This document shows, one piece after another, positions 15,531-24,213 of a DNA stretch of 64,000 nt. The DNA comes from Marispirochaeta sp964554875. GTDB lineage: Bacteria > Spirochaetota > Spirochaetia > JC444 > Marispirochaetaceae. Each line of letters starts with the position of its first letter. Position 1 is the stretch's first letter. A program made the position numbers and the translations under genes. Location: positions 10,892 through 74,891 of the forward strand of contig CAZKQJ010000023.1 in NCBI GenBank assembly GCA_964554875.1, read 5' to 3'. The notes under the pieces were generated by a model, which was not told where the DNA came from, did no database searches, and saw nothing but the letters and a program-made list of their open reading frames with translations.

Positions 15531-17787
15531 GGAAGGTCCTGTTAATAACGTCCAGCTGCTGTTCCCTGGTCAGCTTGACAAAGTTAACGGCGTAACCGGA
15601 TACCCGGATCGTCAACTGGGGATAGAGCTCGGGATGCTCCATGGCGTCCATGAGTACGGAACGGTTCAGGACATTTACGTTGATGTGGTGCCCCTTGAGA
15701 CCGAAATAGCCGTCCAGCAGAGCAATGAGGTTCCGCACCCGCTCCTCCCCCGCCTTGCCCAGGGTCCCGGGCTCGATGGAAAAGGTGTAGGAGATGCCGT
15801 CCCGGGCGTAGTCGTAGGGAAGCTTTGCCACCGAGGATACCGAGGCAAGGGCGCCCCGGCTGTCCCGTCCGTGCATGGGGTTGGCCCCGGGAGCGAAGGG
15901 TTCTCCTTTCCTGCGGCCGTCCGGGGTCGCTCCGGTCTTCTTGCCGTAGACCACGTTGGAGGTGATGGTCAGGATCGACAGGGTGGGATCGGCGTTCCGG
16001 TAGGTCTTCCGCTCCGCAAGTTTGTTCATGAAGCTCTTTACGAGCCCGGAAGCCAGATTGTCTACCCGGTCGTCGTTGTTGCCGAAGGCGGGGTACTCCC
16101 CTTCGATCTCGAAATCCACCGCCAGGCCCCTCTCGTCCCGCAGCGGCCGCACCTTGGCGTATTTTACCGCGGAAAGAGAATCGGCACAGACGGAAATACC
16201 GGCCACCCCGCAGGCCATGGTTCGGTAGACGTCCCGGTCGTGGAGGGACATCTGCAGGCTCTCGTAGCTGTAGCGGTCGTGCATGTAGTGGATAATGTTC
16301 AGGGTATCCATGTAGAGGCCGGCAATCCAGTCCAGTACCGCGTCGAAGCGACCTTTCAGCTCATCATAATCCAGGACCTCCCCCTCGATGGGTGCCAGAG
16401 GAGGTGCGACCTGAATACCGCTGATCTCGTCCCGCCCGCCGTTAATCGCATACAACAGGGCTTTGGCCAGATTGCAGCGGGCACCGAAGAACTGCATCTG
16501 CTTGCCGATGCGCATGGCGGAGACACAGCAGGCTATACCGTAATCGTCCCCCCAGTAGGGACGCATCAGGTCGTCGTTTTCGTACTGGATGGAGCTGGTC
16601 TCTTCGGAAACCCTGGCGCAGAACTCCTTGAAGGGCCGGGGCAGATCCTTCGACCAGAGGACCGTCATGTTCGGCTCCGGCGCTGCTCCCAGATTTATCA
16701 GTGTCTGCAGCATACGGAAAGATGTAGCAGTAACCAGGGTCCGGCCGTCCAGGCCCATACCGCCGATACACTCGGTAACCCAGGTGGGATCTCCGGAAAA
16801 AAGATCGTTGTACTCCGGGGTACGTAGAAAGCGCACAATCCGCAATTTGAGAACAAACTGGTCTATCAGCTCCTGGGCTTCAGGTTCGGTGATTCGCCCA
16901 TCATCCAGATCCCGCTTTATGTAGATATCCAGAAAAGTGGAGACCCTTCCCAGGCTCATGGCAGCGCCGTTCTGCTCCTTCACCGCAGCCAGGTAGGCAA
17001 AGTAGAGCCACTGCACCGCCTCTGCGGCGTTCCGGGCGGGCCTGCGGATATCATAACCGTAGGAATCCGCCATGGCTGCAAGCTCCTTCAGGGCAGTCAG
17101 CTGGCCGGAAATTTCTTCCCTTAAACGGATGGATTCCTCGTCCATGGCCGCCGGCCGTATACTCCGCTGCTGGAACAGCTTGTCTTCAATCAGTCTGTCC
17201 ACCCCATAGAGAGGCACCCGGCGGTAATCTCCTATAATGCGCCCCCGTCCATAGGCGTCGGGCAGACCGGTAATAATGCCCGCCTTTCTGGCGGCCTTCA
17301 TCTCCTCGGTGTATGCGCTGAAAACCCCGTCGTTGTGGGTGGTCCGGTATCGGGTAAAGACCTTCTCCATCTCCGGTGAAAGGGTGTAGCCGTAGGCCTC
17401 GCAGGCCTTTGCGGCCATGCGTATGCCGCCATAGGGCATGACCGCCCGCTTGAGGGGCGCATCCGTTTGCAGGCCCACGATCTTTTCCAGGGACCTGTCG
17501 ATGTAGCCCGGCGAATAGGCGTTTATTCCCGAAACCGTTTCGGTATCAACATCCAGGGTACCGCCCTTTCGGTTTTCCTCCGTCAGAAGGACCTTGAGCT
17601 TCTCCCAGAGCTTCAGCGTATCAGCGCTGGGTCCCTGAAGGAAATCTGCTCCTCCGGTGCAGGGCTCATAGTTATGCTGTATAAAATCCCGCAGGTCAAT
17701 CTCCCCGCACCAACTGCCCCTGGAGAAACCCCTCCACGCATCCTGATCAGCGGAAACACCTGCGGACGAAAAGGTATGAGATTTCAT
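15517..17787 (-). CDS. pflB: pyruvate formate-lyase (formate C-acetyltransferase)
   Basis: The 756-residue glycyl-radical enzyme converts pyruvate and CoA to acetyl-CoA and formate in anaerobic mixed-acid fermentation. It has the adjacent catalytic cysteines in GIACCVSAM (about residues 420-430) and the radical glycine in RVSGYAVNF (Gly 731), 25 residues from the C-terminus. These features and the length match E. coli PflB (760). The ATG at 17787 is preceded by AAGGAGTG. A strong promoter with an overlapping palindrome lies 57-97 nt upstream, and pflA follows directly. It indicates a fermentative anaerobe or facultative anaerobe. Confidence 0.97.
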   Translation of the reverse strand: MKSHTFSSAGVSADQDAWRGFSRGSWCGEIDLRDFIQHNYEPCTGGADFLQGPSADTLKLWEKLKVLLTEENRKGGTLDVDTETVSGINAYSPGYIDRSLEKIVGLQTDAPLKRAVMPYGGIRMAAKACEAYGYTLSPEMEKVFTRYRTTHNDGVFSAYTEEMKAARKAGIITGLPDAYGRGRIIGDYRRVPLYGVDRLIEDKLFQQRSIRPAAMDEESIRLREEISGQLTALKELAAMADSYGYDIRRPARNAAEAVQWLYFAYLAAVKEQNGAAMSLGRVSTFLDIYIKRDLDDGRITEPEAQELIDQFVLKLRIVRFLRTPEYNDLFSGDPTWVTECIGGMGLDGRTLVTATSFRMLQTLINLGAAPEPNMTVLWSKDLPRPFKEFCARVSEETSSIQYENDDLMRPYWGDDYGIACCVSAMRIGKQMQFFGARCNLAKALLYAINGGRDEISGIQVAPPLAPIEGEVLDYDELKGRFDAVLDWIAGLYMDTLNIIHYMHDRYSYESLQMSLHDRDVYRTMACGVAGISVCADSLSAVKYAKVRPLRDERGLAVDFEIEGEYPAFGNNDDRVDNLASGLVKSFMNKLAERKTYRNADPTLSILTITSNVVYGKKTGATPDGRRKGEPFAPGANPMHGRDSRGALASVSSVAKLPYDYARDGISYTFSIEPGTLGKAGEERVRNLIALLDGYFGLKGHHINVNVLNRSVLMDAMEHPELYPQLTIRVSGYAVNFVKLTREQQLDVINRTFHERI

Positions 17788-17843
17788 CGAAACACTCCTT
17801 ATAGTAAGGTTTTTCCACGGTTTACAATATCTTTTTTCCCGTC

Positions 17844-17858
17844 ATTGGTCAGACCAAT
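17844..17858. promoter_or_regulatory. palindromic operator (FadR/PdhR-like) at the pflB promoter
   Basis: ATTGGTCAGACCAAT is a perfect palindrome with 7-bp arms around one base. The core TGGTCnGACCA closely resembles the TGGT-N3-ACCA operators of the FadR/PdhR/LldR branch of GntR repressors. It overlaps the -10 box and probably the transcription start of the leftward pfl promoter, the classical position for repression. The cognate regulator is not evident in the window. Confidence 0.65.
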
Positions 17859-17884
17859 ATACCATACCTGACATATTTTGTCAA
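17856..17884 (-). promoter_or_regulatory. sigma-70-type promoter of pflB-pflA
   Basis: On the minus strand, consensus TTGACA (17884-17879), a 17-nt spacer and TATATT (17861-17856). The transcription start would fall near 17849, giving a ~60-nt leader with a good SD. This is one of the best promoters in the window. Confidence 0.75.
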
Positions 17885-17959
17885 CTTTAATTCTGAAGCT
17901 GAAACTGTTCTTTACGGCGGAAAAGCGGTATTTTACTGACAGGAGAGGTAGAGAACGGT

Positions 17960-18610
17960 ATGGTACGAGTCCAGAGAATACCCCTGTTTCCCCTTCATCT
18001 TGTTCTGTTTCCGAACATGCCTCTGCCCCTGCACATCTTTGAACTGCGGTATCGCCGCATGATACGACGCTGCATGGAGGAGAAGGAGGAATTCGGCGTA
18101 ATTCTGCATAGCGGAAAGGAACTGAGCCGGGTCGGCTGTACCGCCAGGGTCGAGGGATTTCTCAAGGAGTACGGGGACGGACGCTTCGATATTCTTGCCC
18201 TTGGGCATGAACGCTTCAAGGTCCGTACCTTTTTTGAAGATCATTCCCACCTTGAAGCAGAGGTCCAGTTTTTTCATGATGATCCTGCAGATCCGTGGGA
18301 GATTCCCAAGCTGAAGGAACTCTCGAGCAGAGCGACCGAGGGGCTGATGAGCCTCGCTGCCCTGGAGGATTTCAGCGTTGACGGAGAACTGCTGCAGAGC
18401 CTTGAACCGGAGGCTGAATCACTTCTGATCTGCGGTACCGGCCTCTTCTCCCTGGAAGAAAAACAGGCCCTCCTGGAGACGCAGAATACACGGGAACGTC
18501 TCGAACGCTCGGTCATGCGCATCGGGGAACGTCTTAAGCAGCGCAGGGCGGAAAAGAAGATCGAGGATCTGCTGGGAGGAAAAATCGATTTTTCCAGCCT
18601 GATCAATTAG
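17960..18610 (+). CDS. LON substrate-binding (N-terminal) domain protein
   Basis: The 216-residue protein consists of the LON N-domain alone, opening with RIPLFPLHLVLFPNMPLPLHI and continuing with FELRYRRMIRRCMEE, without the AAA+ or protease domains of Lon. Stand-alone LON-domain proteins are widespread and are presumed to bind unfolded proteins or act as adaptors; their function is not settled. The C-terminal third is helical and charged (EEKQALLETQNTRERLERSV). The ATG has GGAGAGG upstream. It is divergent from pflB across a shared ~170-bp promoter region and converges on srkA with a 7-nt gap. Confidence 0.85.
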   Translation: MVRVQRIPLFPLHLVLFPNMPLPLHIFELRYRRMIRRCMEEKEEFGVILHSGKELSRVGCTARVEGFLKEYGDGRFDILALGHERFKVRTFFEDHSHLEAEVQFFHDDPADPWEIPKLKELSSRATEGLMSLAALEDFSVDGELLQSLEPEAESLLICGTGLFSLEEKQALLETQNTRERLERSVMRIGERLKQRRAEKKIEDLLGGKIDFSSLIN

Positions 18611-18617
18611 GTCAGTT

Positions 18618-19601
18618 CTATACCGCCGACAACCCCAGCCTGACCTGGTCCTTCAGGTCCTCCAATTCCCTGGTCCAGTAGGCCTTGCTTCCCCATCCGG
18701 GAAAATGTTTGAAAAAACCCGCGTCATTACGCTGTCGTGCGCACCAGGCGCTGTAATGGAGGATCCGCATAAAGCGGAGGGGCTCTATCAGGTCCAGGTA
18801 ACGGCGGGGGAAGGGCAGAAACTCTTCGTACCCCTCAACGAGCAGATTAAGTTCCCGTGAGCACTCCTCCCTTCGCCCCGGCAAAAGAAGCCACAGATCC
18901 TGAACAGCGGGACCGACGGCCATATCGTCAAAGTCGATCAGAAGCAGCCCCTCTCCCGGACGGTCCAGGATGTTACCCCGATGACAGTCCCCGTGGATCC
19001 GGTGATATTCGAGCCCCTCGAAGGCGGGGCTGATCCGCTCCACCGTAGCCAGGCAGAAATCATTGAACTCCTCCCGCAACTCCGGGTGTACCAGGTCGGA
19101 AAGCTCCCGGATGTGGGAGATTGTTGTTTCCCGGGGGTGCAGTACCAGCCGGCTTTCCGCCTCTCTTTCCCGGGCAACCTGGTGAAGCCGCCCAAGAAGC
19201 CTCCCCAGACGCAGCCATTCATCTTCTCCCTCGGCATCGAAATTTCGCCCTCCCCGCTTCGGAAAAAGGGCAAAGAGATACTCCTCTTCGCTTCCCGCGT
19301 CGTCCACGGCGATTACATCCTGCAGGGTAAATCCCTCTTCGTCGGGAACAGGTACGACAACGGGAAGTTCCGCCTCCCGGCAATCCTCCAGAAACTGATG
19401 CTCTTCGAGAATTGCCTCGTAGCTCCAGCGGCCTGGACGGTAAACCTTGGTAACATACTCCCTGCCGTCATCGTCCCTGAGGCCGTATACCCGGTTGATA
19501 TAGCTGGGAAAGGGGCTCAGGCTGCTCTCGAGGGAGAGTCCCCAGGCCTGGGCAACCGCCTGCAGGACCAGTTCCGGAGTAAGCAGGTCAAACCCGGACA
19601 T
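18618..19601 (-). CDS. srkA: SrkA/YihE-like stress response protein kinase (APH fold)
   Basis: The 327-residue protein is of the aminoglycoside-phosphotransferase/choline-kinase fold, closest in layout to the Ser/Thr kinase SrkA (YihE), which protects against stress-induced death in E. coli. The catalytic loop HGDCHRGNIL (~residue 204) and the metal-binding LIDFDDMA (~222) are intact. An N-terminal segment with INRVYGLRDDDGREYVTKVYRP supplies the nucleotide-binding Lys. The start overlaps the hflX end by 14 bp, so the two genes form one leftward unit. A small-molecule kinase of the same fold is the alternative. Confidence 0.8.
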   Translation of the reverse strand: MSGFDLLTPELVLQAVAQAWGLSLESSLSPFPSYINRVYGLRDDDGREYVTKVYRPGRWSYEAILEEHQFLEDCREAELPVVVPVPDEEGFTLQDVIAVDDAGSEEEYLFALFPKRGGRNFDAEGEDEWLRLGRLLGRLHQVAREREAESRLVLHPRETTISHIRELSDLVHPELREEFNDFCLATVERISPAFEGLEYHRIHGDCHRGNILDRPGEGLLLIDFDDMAVGPAVQDLWLLLPGRREECSRELNLLVEGYEEFLPFPRRYLDLIEPLRFMRILHYSAWCARQRNDAGFFKHFPGWGSKAYWTRELEDLKDQVRLGLSAV

Positions 19602-20898
19602 TCTGATCCTTCCCGGTTCGGAACTCCTTCAGAAGTCCCCGCACCTTGTCGGGGACCTTGGCAACCAGCAAAATGCCGGCTTCGGAGTACTCCTCCCTGC
19701 TCACTTTACCGTTCCGATGCACAAGAGCGACAAGATCGTGCCGGTCCGGGGGAATCAGGAACCTGTCCACCTCCAGCCCATGGTAGAGCATTCCTTCCAG
19801 GGCCTCCGGCAGCTTTTCCAGGCCCTCGCCGGTATGAACGGAAAAGAAAACAGCCCCGGGATAGCTGATCATCAATTGATCCAGGGTCTCCCTGTCACAG
19901 GCATCTATCTTGTTGAAACAGGTAAGGACCGGCTTTTCCCCGGCACCGATCTCCTTGAGAACCTGTCGTGTGACCCCCAGGTGATCCTCCACCTCGGGGT
20001 TCGAGGCATCGAGAATATGGAGCAGAAAATCCGCCAGAACCGTCTCTTCCAGGGTCGATTTGAAGGCGTCCACCAGATCGTGGGGCAGTTTGCGGATAAA
20101 GCCGACGGTGTCGGTCAAGAGGAGTTCGTTGCCCCCTTCCAGCTTTATTCTGCGGGTTGTGGGGTCCAGGGTGGCAAAGAGCTTGTCCTCGATGAGCAGA
20201 TCAGCTCCGGTCAGTTTATGGAGCAGGGATGATTTCCCTGCGTTGGTGTAGCCCACGATCGCCGCCGTGGGTACGGGCACCGATTCCCGCTGCTTGCGCA
20301 TGGTGGTACGGTTTTGCCGGACATGGACCAGCTCCTCCTTCATGCGGGCAATCTTGCGAAGGACGATACGCCGGTCGACCTCGAGCTGGGTCTCACCCTC
20401 GCCCCTGGTACCCCGGCTGCCTCCCCGCTGACGGCTAAGGTGGGTCCAGGCCCGGGTCAGCCGCGGCAGAGAGTACTCCATTCTCGCCAGACCAACCTGC
20501 AGAACCGCCTCTCTTGTCGAGGCCCGGGAGGCAAAAATATCAAGGATAACCTCATGCCGATCTATGACGCAGCGTCCGCTCAGGGCTTCCCAGTTGCGCT
20601 GCTGCGACGGAGACAGGTCCTCATCAAAGATGATGCAGTCAACCTCCAGCTCTTCCGCAAGGTCGGTTATCTCCTGGGCTTTTCCGCTTCCGAAAAGGTA
20701 CCTGGATTTCGGCTCCCGTACCGGGGCAATAATCCCCTCCCGGACCTCCAGGCCCATGGTATCCACCAGGCTCGCCAGTTCAGAGAGGGCGGCGGAACAG
20801 TCGTGGTCAGGCTGTCCGGGAAAACGGGGAACAACGAGAAGAGCAGTTTCTGCAAAGGTGGAAAGAATACCTTCCGCCTCATGATCGGTGCGGTTCAT
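19588..20898 (-). CDS. hflX: ribosome-associated GTPase HflX
   Basis: The 436-residue GTPase binds the 50S subunit and splits stalled or hibernating ribosomes. The N-terminal HflX domain (about 15-200) includes FGSGKAQEI, DEDLSPSQQRN and the ...SRGTRGEGETQLEVDRR signature. The GTPase domain has G1 GYTNAGKSS, G3 DTVGF and G4 NKID. The C-terminal extension is of normal size. No Shine-Dalgarno precedes the ATG. A TAGACA-18-TATATT promoter ends six bases before it, so the mRNA may be leaderless. It is followed by srkA (14-bp overlap). Confidence 0.94.
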   Translation of the reverse strand: MNRTDHEAEGILSTFAETALLVVPRFPGQPDHDCSAALSELASLVDTMGLEVREGIIAPVREPKSRYLFGSGKAQEITDLAEELEVDCIIFDEDLSPSQQRNWEALSGRCVIDRHEVILDIFASRASTREAVLQVGLARMEYSLPRLTRAWTHLSRQRGGSRGTRGEGETQLEVDRRIVLRKIARMKEELVHVRQNRTTMRKQRESVPVPTAAIVGYTNAGKSSLLHKLTGADLLIEDKLFATLDPTTRRIKLEGGNELLLTDTVGFIRKLPHDLVDAFKSTLEETVLADFLLHILDASNPEVEDHLGVTRQVLKEIGAGEKPVLTCFNKIDACDRETLDQLMISYPGAVFFSVHTGEGLEKLPEALEGMLYHGLEVDRFLIPPDRHDLVALVHRNGKVSREEYSEAGILLVAKVPDKVRGLLKEFRTGKDQNVRV

Positions 20899-20904
20899 TT
20901 GTGA

Positions 20905-20934
20905 AATATACAGGTGCGATGATCCTTCTGTCTA
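20905..20934 (-). promoter_or_regulatory. candidate promoter of hflX giving a leaderless mRNA
   Basis: TAGACA (20934-20929), an 18-nt spacer and TATATT (20910-20905) on the minus strand. The predicted transcription start is at or next to the hflX ATG (20898), which has no SD. Confidence 0.5.
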
Positions 20935-21981
20935 CCGGACGTGAATTTTCCCGCTGTTCGCGTCGGAAACAGCTCGAATAATCCCCCGCAGGGTCGATTC
21001 CGGCGTCCCCATGGATACCCCTCCTCCGGCGGAGAGCAGAAAACGTGGGTTTCCGGCGTTCTGTTCGATGCAGGTTTTTGCCGCCTCGCAGACCTCTTCC
21101 TCGCTGCCCTTTACCATGATGTCCAGGGGAGAGATGTTGCCCATGAGCACAATTTTGTCTCCCACCAGCTCCCGCAGCTCGGGGATGGGAACCTGATGGG
21201 AAAAATTGAATATATCGATCCCCAGGTCCGTAAGGAATTTGAAGGATACCGGGTTTGGCGTATCGTTATGGAGTACCTTGAGCTGTGCCGGCAGGGAAAA
21301 GATCTCCTTGAAGTAGTCGTGGGCAAACTCCAGGTAGTCCTCTTCGCAGAGAAAACCCATTATGTCGTCAAGTACGAATATACCCTGGACCCCCGGCAGG
21401 ACCTCCGCCTGGGCCTCGAGCCACTGGATAACCGTTTTCGTGGTCATCTTCAGAAGTCGATGGGTCAGCTCCGGCTCCGTTTTCAGTCCGATCAGAAAGT
21501 TTGTCACCCCCATAAGATGGGACGCCAGGGTCATGGGTCCCCGGGCAGCGATCACGTTAATCTCCATACCCTCAGCCCTGACCAGGGGACGAAGTTCCCG
21601 GTAGCGCTTCAGAATATCCGGCATCAGTCCGTCTCGCGCGGGATTGGGGGGCTTGAGACGGTCGACTTCACTGATATCCTCGATTATATGCTTGATGGTG
21701 GGGGGTTGATTGTCATAATACTCGACAGGAGTACCATAGCCTGAAGGTTCGGCGGCCATTCCCGTCTCTACCCAGAATCCGGGAAAAAAGATAATCTCCG
21801 GATATTTCCGGATTATCTCCATGTTCGATCTGAAATGGAGTTCCGGGTTTCTCAGATACTCGGCGGTGGAAATATTCAGGAAAGGGGGAATCCAGGGGCT
21901 GTCCACGATCAACGCAGCGTTTACACGTTCTTCCTCTCCCCGGATCAGTTTCTCAAGGGTATTCCATTGTTCTGGTAACAT
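20932..21981 (-). CDS. uroporphyrinogen decarboxylase (URO-D) family protein, probably a methyltransferase
   Basis: The 349-residue URO-D-fold protein is of the group that includes MtaA/CmuA corrinoid methyltransferases rather than haem-pathway HemE. Family-typical pieces are GPMTLASHLMG, the ...KVLHNDTPN segment and a C-terminal LMGNISPLDIM followed by FLLSAGGGVSMGTPESTLRGI. The HxCxn zinc site of MtaA-type enzymes is not obvious, because HNDT stands where HxC would be expected. No corrinoid protein or partner methyltransferase is adjacent. The ATG has AAGGAGAG upstream. Substrate is unknown. Confidence 0.75.
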   Translation of the reverse strand: MLPEQWNTLEKLIRGEEERVNAALIVDSPWIPPFLNISTAEYLRNPELHFRSNMEIIRKYPEIIFFPGFWVETGMAAEPSGYGTPVEYYDNQPPTIKHIIEDISEVDRLKPPNPARDGLMPDILKRYRELRPLVRAEGMEINVIAARGPMTLASHLMGVTNFLIGLKTEPELTHRLLKMTTKTVIQWLEAQAEVLPGVQGIFVLDDIMGFLCEEDYLEFAHDYFKEIFSLPAQLKVLHNDTPNPVSFKFLTDLGIDIFNFSHQVPIPELRELVGDKIVLMGNISPLDIMVKGSEEEVCEAAKTCIEQNAGNPRFLLSAGGGVSMGTPESTLRGIIRAVSDANSGKIHVR

Positions 21982-22096
21982 TGCAGTCTCTCCTTACATA
22001 CAGGTTCAGGTTGAGTTACCAGTATGAAGCCGGAATTGACTGCGGTAAAGAAACGGAAATTACAAAAACAATGAACTATTTTACTATTGGGCCCAT

Positions 22097-22537
22097 TTAC
22101 AGCCCCTGCAGTACCCGGCTTATTCGCTCAAGCACCTTTTTCCGGTCCAGAGGTTTGACAATGTAGTTTTTTGCCCCCAGCATGAAGGACTTTTTTACCA
22201 GATCCTGCTTTCCCAGGGCGCTTACCATGATGATTTTCGCATCCTTGTCAAAAGCCATTATGCGCTCCAGAGCGGTAACCCCGTCCATGACCGGCATGGT
22301 AATATCCATGGTAACCAGATCGATGCCGCCCTTGTTCTCCTGGTAGAATTCCACGGCCTCCTTGCCTGTTCCGGCGGTAGCTACTACCTCAAAGCCCTCG
22401 GAGGTGAGAATCTGCCCGAGCTGCTTCTTTACAAACATGGAATCGTCCACAATCATGACCCTGTAGGGTTTTCCGTTAGGACCGATTCCTTCGGGATCCT
22501 TCTGGTTTATGGAGGGAAAGTCCATCTTGGTTTTCAA
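22097..22537 (-). CDS. CheY-like single-domain response regulator with N-terminal tail
   Basis: A receiver domain (from about residue 27) is preceded by a short tail (MDFPSINQKDPEGIGPNG) of the kind found in spirochaete CheY-like proteins. The acidic pocket (VMIVDDS), the phospho-acceptor Asp (TMDITMP), the switch Ser (VSALG) and the Lys (IVKPLD) are all present, so it should be phosphorylated. There is no output domain. It probably works in chemotaxis or motility signalling, but no kinase or chemotaxis gene is nearby. I chose TTG at 22537 because GGAGGT lies 7 nt upstream; GTG at 22570 and ATG at 22525 are in-frame alternatives. Confidence 0.88.
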   Translation of the reverse strand: MKTKMDFPSINQKDPEGIGPNGKPYRVMIVDDSMFVKKQLGQILTSEGFEVVATAGTGKEAVEFYQENKGGIDLVTMDITMPVMDGVTALERIMAFDKDAKIIMVSALGKQDLVKKSFMLGAKNYIVKPLDRKKVLERISRVLQGL

Positions 22538-22612
22538 ATCATCTACCTCCGTTCCTGGATATGCTGGCACCAGGGTGTCTGATTAATAATTCTAACGAAG
22601 GAGGGGAAAAAT

Positions 22613-24094
22613 TCAAGTCTGTCCCTGCAGGAAGAGGATTTTTCCTCCCTTTACCAGCCCTTTTACGCTGCTTTTTTCCTCCTCCGCCGGACCGGAGACT
22701 ATGCTCAGGTCGCATTCGTATCCTTCCCGGAGATATCCCTGCCGGTCATCCGAAGCGGTGAGCTTTGCTGCGTTTACGGTATAGAGACGGATCGCCTCGA
22801 AGGGAGAAAGCCTTTCGGCAGGGTTGGACAGCCGGGTTGCGGCCCGAATGCCTCCCAGAGGATCCAGGGGGGTTATGTACCAGTCGGAACCGCCGGCGAG
22901 CAGAACCCCCGCCCGGGCGAGGGAGGCATAGCGGTTGCAGCGGGCAAGGCGCTCCTTTCCAAGGTGTTTCTCATACAATCCCCCCTCGCCCCCCCAGAGG
23001 GCGTCAAAGGCCGGCTGAACCGGGGCCGCAGCGGGAAGCCCTGCAAGAAGCTCGAGGCTTCTGTCACTCACCATCTCGCAATGGATAATCTGGTGATGAA
23101 GCGGCCTGGGATCTTCATCATACACCCGTCGGAGCACCCCGGCGATCTGTTCCACCGCCGCCTCCCCTATGGCATGGACACAGGCCTGGAGTCCCTCCCT
23201 GTGGGCCTCCCGGATAAAACGGTACCAGAAGCTCTCCTCCCTGTAGAGCACTCCTCTGCTCTCCTCCTGGTCGGCGTAGGGGGAATGCAGGGCCGCGGTA
23301 TGGCTGCCGATGGAGCCGTCGCTCAGAAGGCAGCCGCCAACCCGGGGAGATCCCAGCTCCAGGGCCGTGTTTACATCGCTGATCTGGGGATAGGGAACAA
23401 AGTCGATGTCAAAGCGGCCCAGGTTGTCCCGGAGCAGGGTAAAATGCCGGGGGTCCCCCTCCCCGTCGCCGACCATGGTATGGACCCTGGTCAATCCCGC
23501 CTTCCGGGCAGTGCGGGAGGCCGCCTCGTAGGCGGCGAGAATTCCATCCTCATTCACCATGCCCTGGAACCAGGCTGACGCCTCCCGGCTCATCCCCCGG
23601 GTCAGGGGAAAAACATCAGGGGCAGAACCGCTCTTCCAGGGGATTGCCCGGAGGGCGGCGCTGTTGACCATGCAGGAGTGGCCGTCCACCCGCTTAAGGA
23701 TAAGTGGCACATCCGGAACCGTCCTGTCCAGTTCCTCCAGGTTCGGAAAACGCCCTTCGGCAATCCTGTGGACATCCAGGTTCCATGCGAAGGCAAGTCC
23801 CCCCAGGGGGCGGATCTCTGTCAGGGCCTCCAAAACCTGCTTCAGGCTGTTGCAGTCTCCCAGGTCCAGACAGAGGGAGTAGAGCCCTCCGTCGAAAGAG
23901 TGGGTATGGGTATCGGTGAATCCGGGGTATACCCGGGCCCCGGCAAGATCGATTATTTCAGCCTCCAGCTCGGCGGGGATATCTTCGTAACGGCGATAGA
24001 GCCGGAGAATCGATCCCTCCTTCTCGAGGAGGGCTGCATAATGGTCATCCGGGGCTTCCATGGAACAGAAGCGGGCATTGGTAAAGAGTCTCAT
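22613..24094 (-). CDS. YtcJ-like metal-dependent amidohydrolase
   Basis: The 493-residue protein belongs to the amidohydrolase superfamily, YtcJ/ExoE branch. The HTHSF motif after YPGFTD (~residues 55-64) gives the metal-binding HxH. GGSDWYITPLDPLGGIRAAT near the C-terminus holds the catalytic Asp. VHAIGEAAVEQI and HQIIHCEMVSDRSLE give the other metal histidines. Typical members hydrolyse cyclic amides or N-acyl groups; the substrate here is unknown. The ATG at 24094 lacks an SD, but TATAGA ends seven bases before it, so the transcript may begin at the start codon. It is divergent from the SMP-30 gene. Confidence 0.85.
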   Translation of the reverse strand: MRLFTNARFCSMEAPDDHYAALLEKEGSILRLYRRYEDIPAELEAEIIDLAGARVYPGFTDTHTHSFDGGLYSLCLDLGDCNSLKQVLEALTEIRPLGGLAFAWNLDVHRIAEGRFPNLEELDRTVPDVPLILKRVDGHSCMVNSAALRAIPWKSGSAPDVFPLTRGMSREASAWFQGMVNEDGILAAYEAASRTARKAGLTRVHTMVGDGEGDPRHFTLLRDNLGRFDIDFVPYPQISDVNTALELGSPRVGGCLLSDGSIGSHTAALHSPYADQEESRGVLYREESFWYRFIREAHREGLQACVHAIGEAAVEQIAGVLRRVYDEDPRPLHHQIIHCEMVSDRSLELLAGLPAAAPVQPAFDALWGGEGGLYEKHLGKERLARCNRYASLARAGVLLAGGSDWYITPLDPLGGIRAATRLSNPAERLSPFEAIRLYTVNAAKLTASDDRQGYLREGYECDLSIVSGPAEEEKSSVKGLVKGGKILFLQGQT

Positions 24095-24178
24095 ATTGAT
24101 TTCTATAGTACTGTTCCTGCCGCACCGGGACAAGGCTGATTATATTCATCCCCAGGCTTCTGAACACCAGGAAAGTCT

Positions 24179-24207
24179 TTGACAAGACGCCTGCAAGTTT
24201 CTACCAT
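24179..24207 (+). promoter_or_regulatory. promoter of the SMP-30/homocysteine gene set, probably leaderless
   Basis: Consensus TTGACA (24179-24184), a 17-nt spacer and TACCAT (24202-24207). The transcription start is predicted at about 24214, the A of the ATG. GAGGG touches the ATG directly and is too close to serve as a Shine-Dalgarno. Confidence 0.6.
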
Positions 24208-24213
24208 AGAGGG

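Noticed and set aside
15472..16827. 451-codon open frame on the plus strand opposite pflB
   Set aside because: It lies fully antisense to the well-conserved pflB and pflA, has no SD and a composition typical of the reverse strand of GC-rich genes (Gly/Val/His-rich).
17844..17858. pflB palindrome as a target of the GntR protein at 60.4-61.1 kb
   Set aside because: Its sequence (TTGGTCnGACCAA) is unrelated to the paired GGATATCC sites next to that regulator, so another regulator is more likely.
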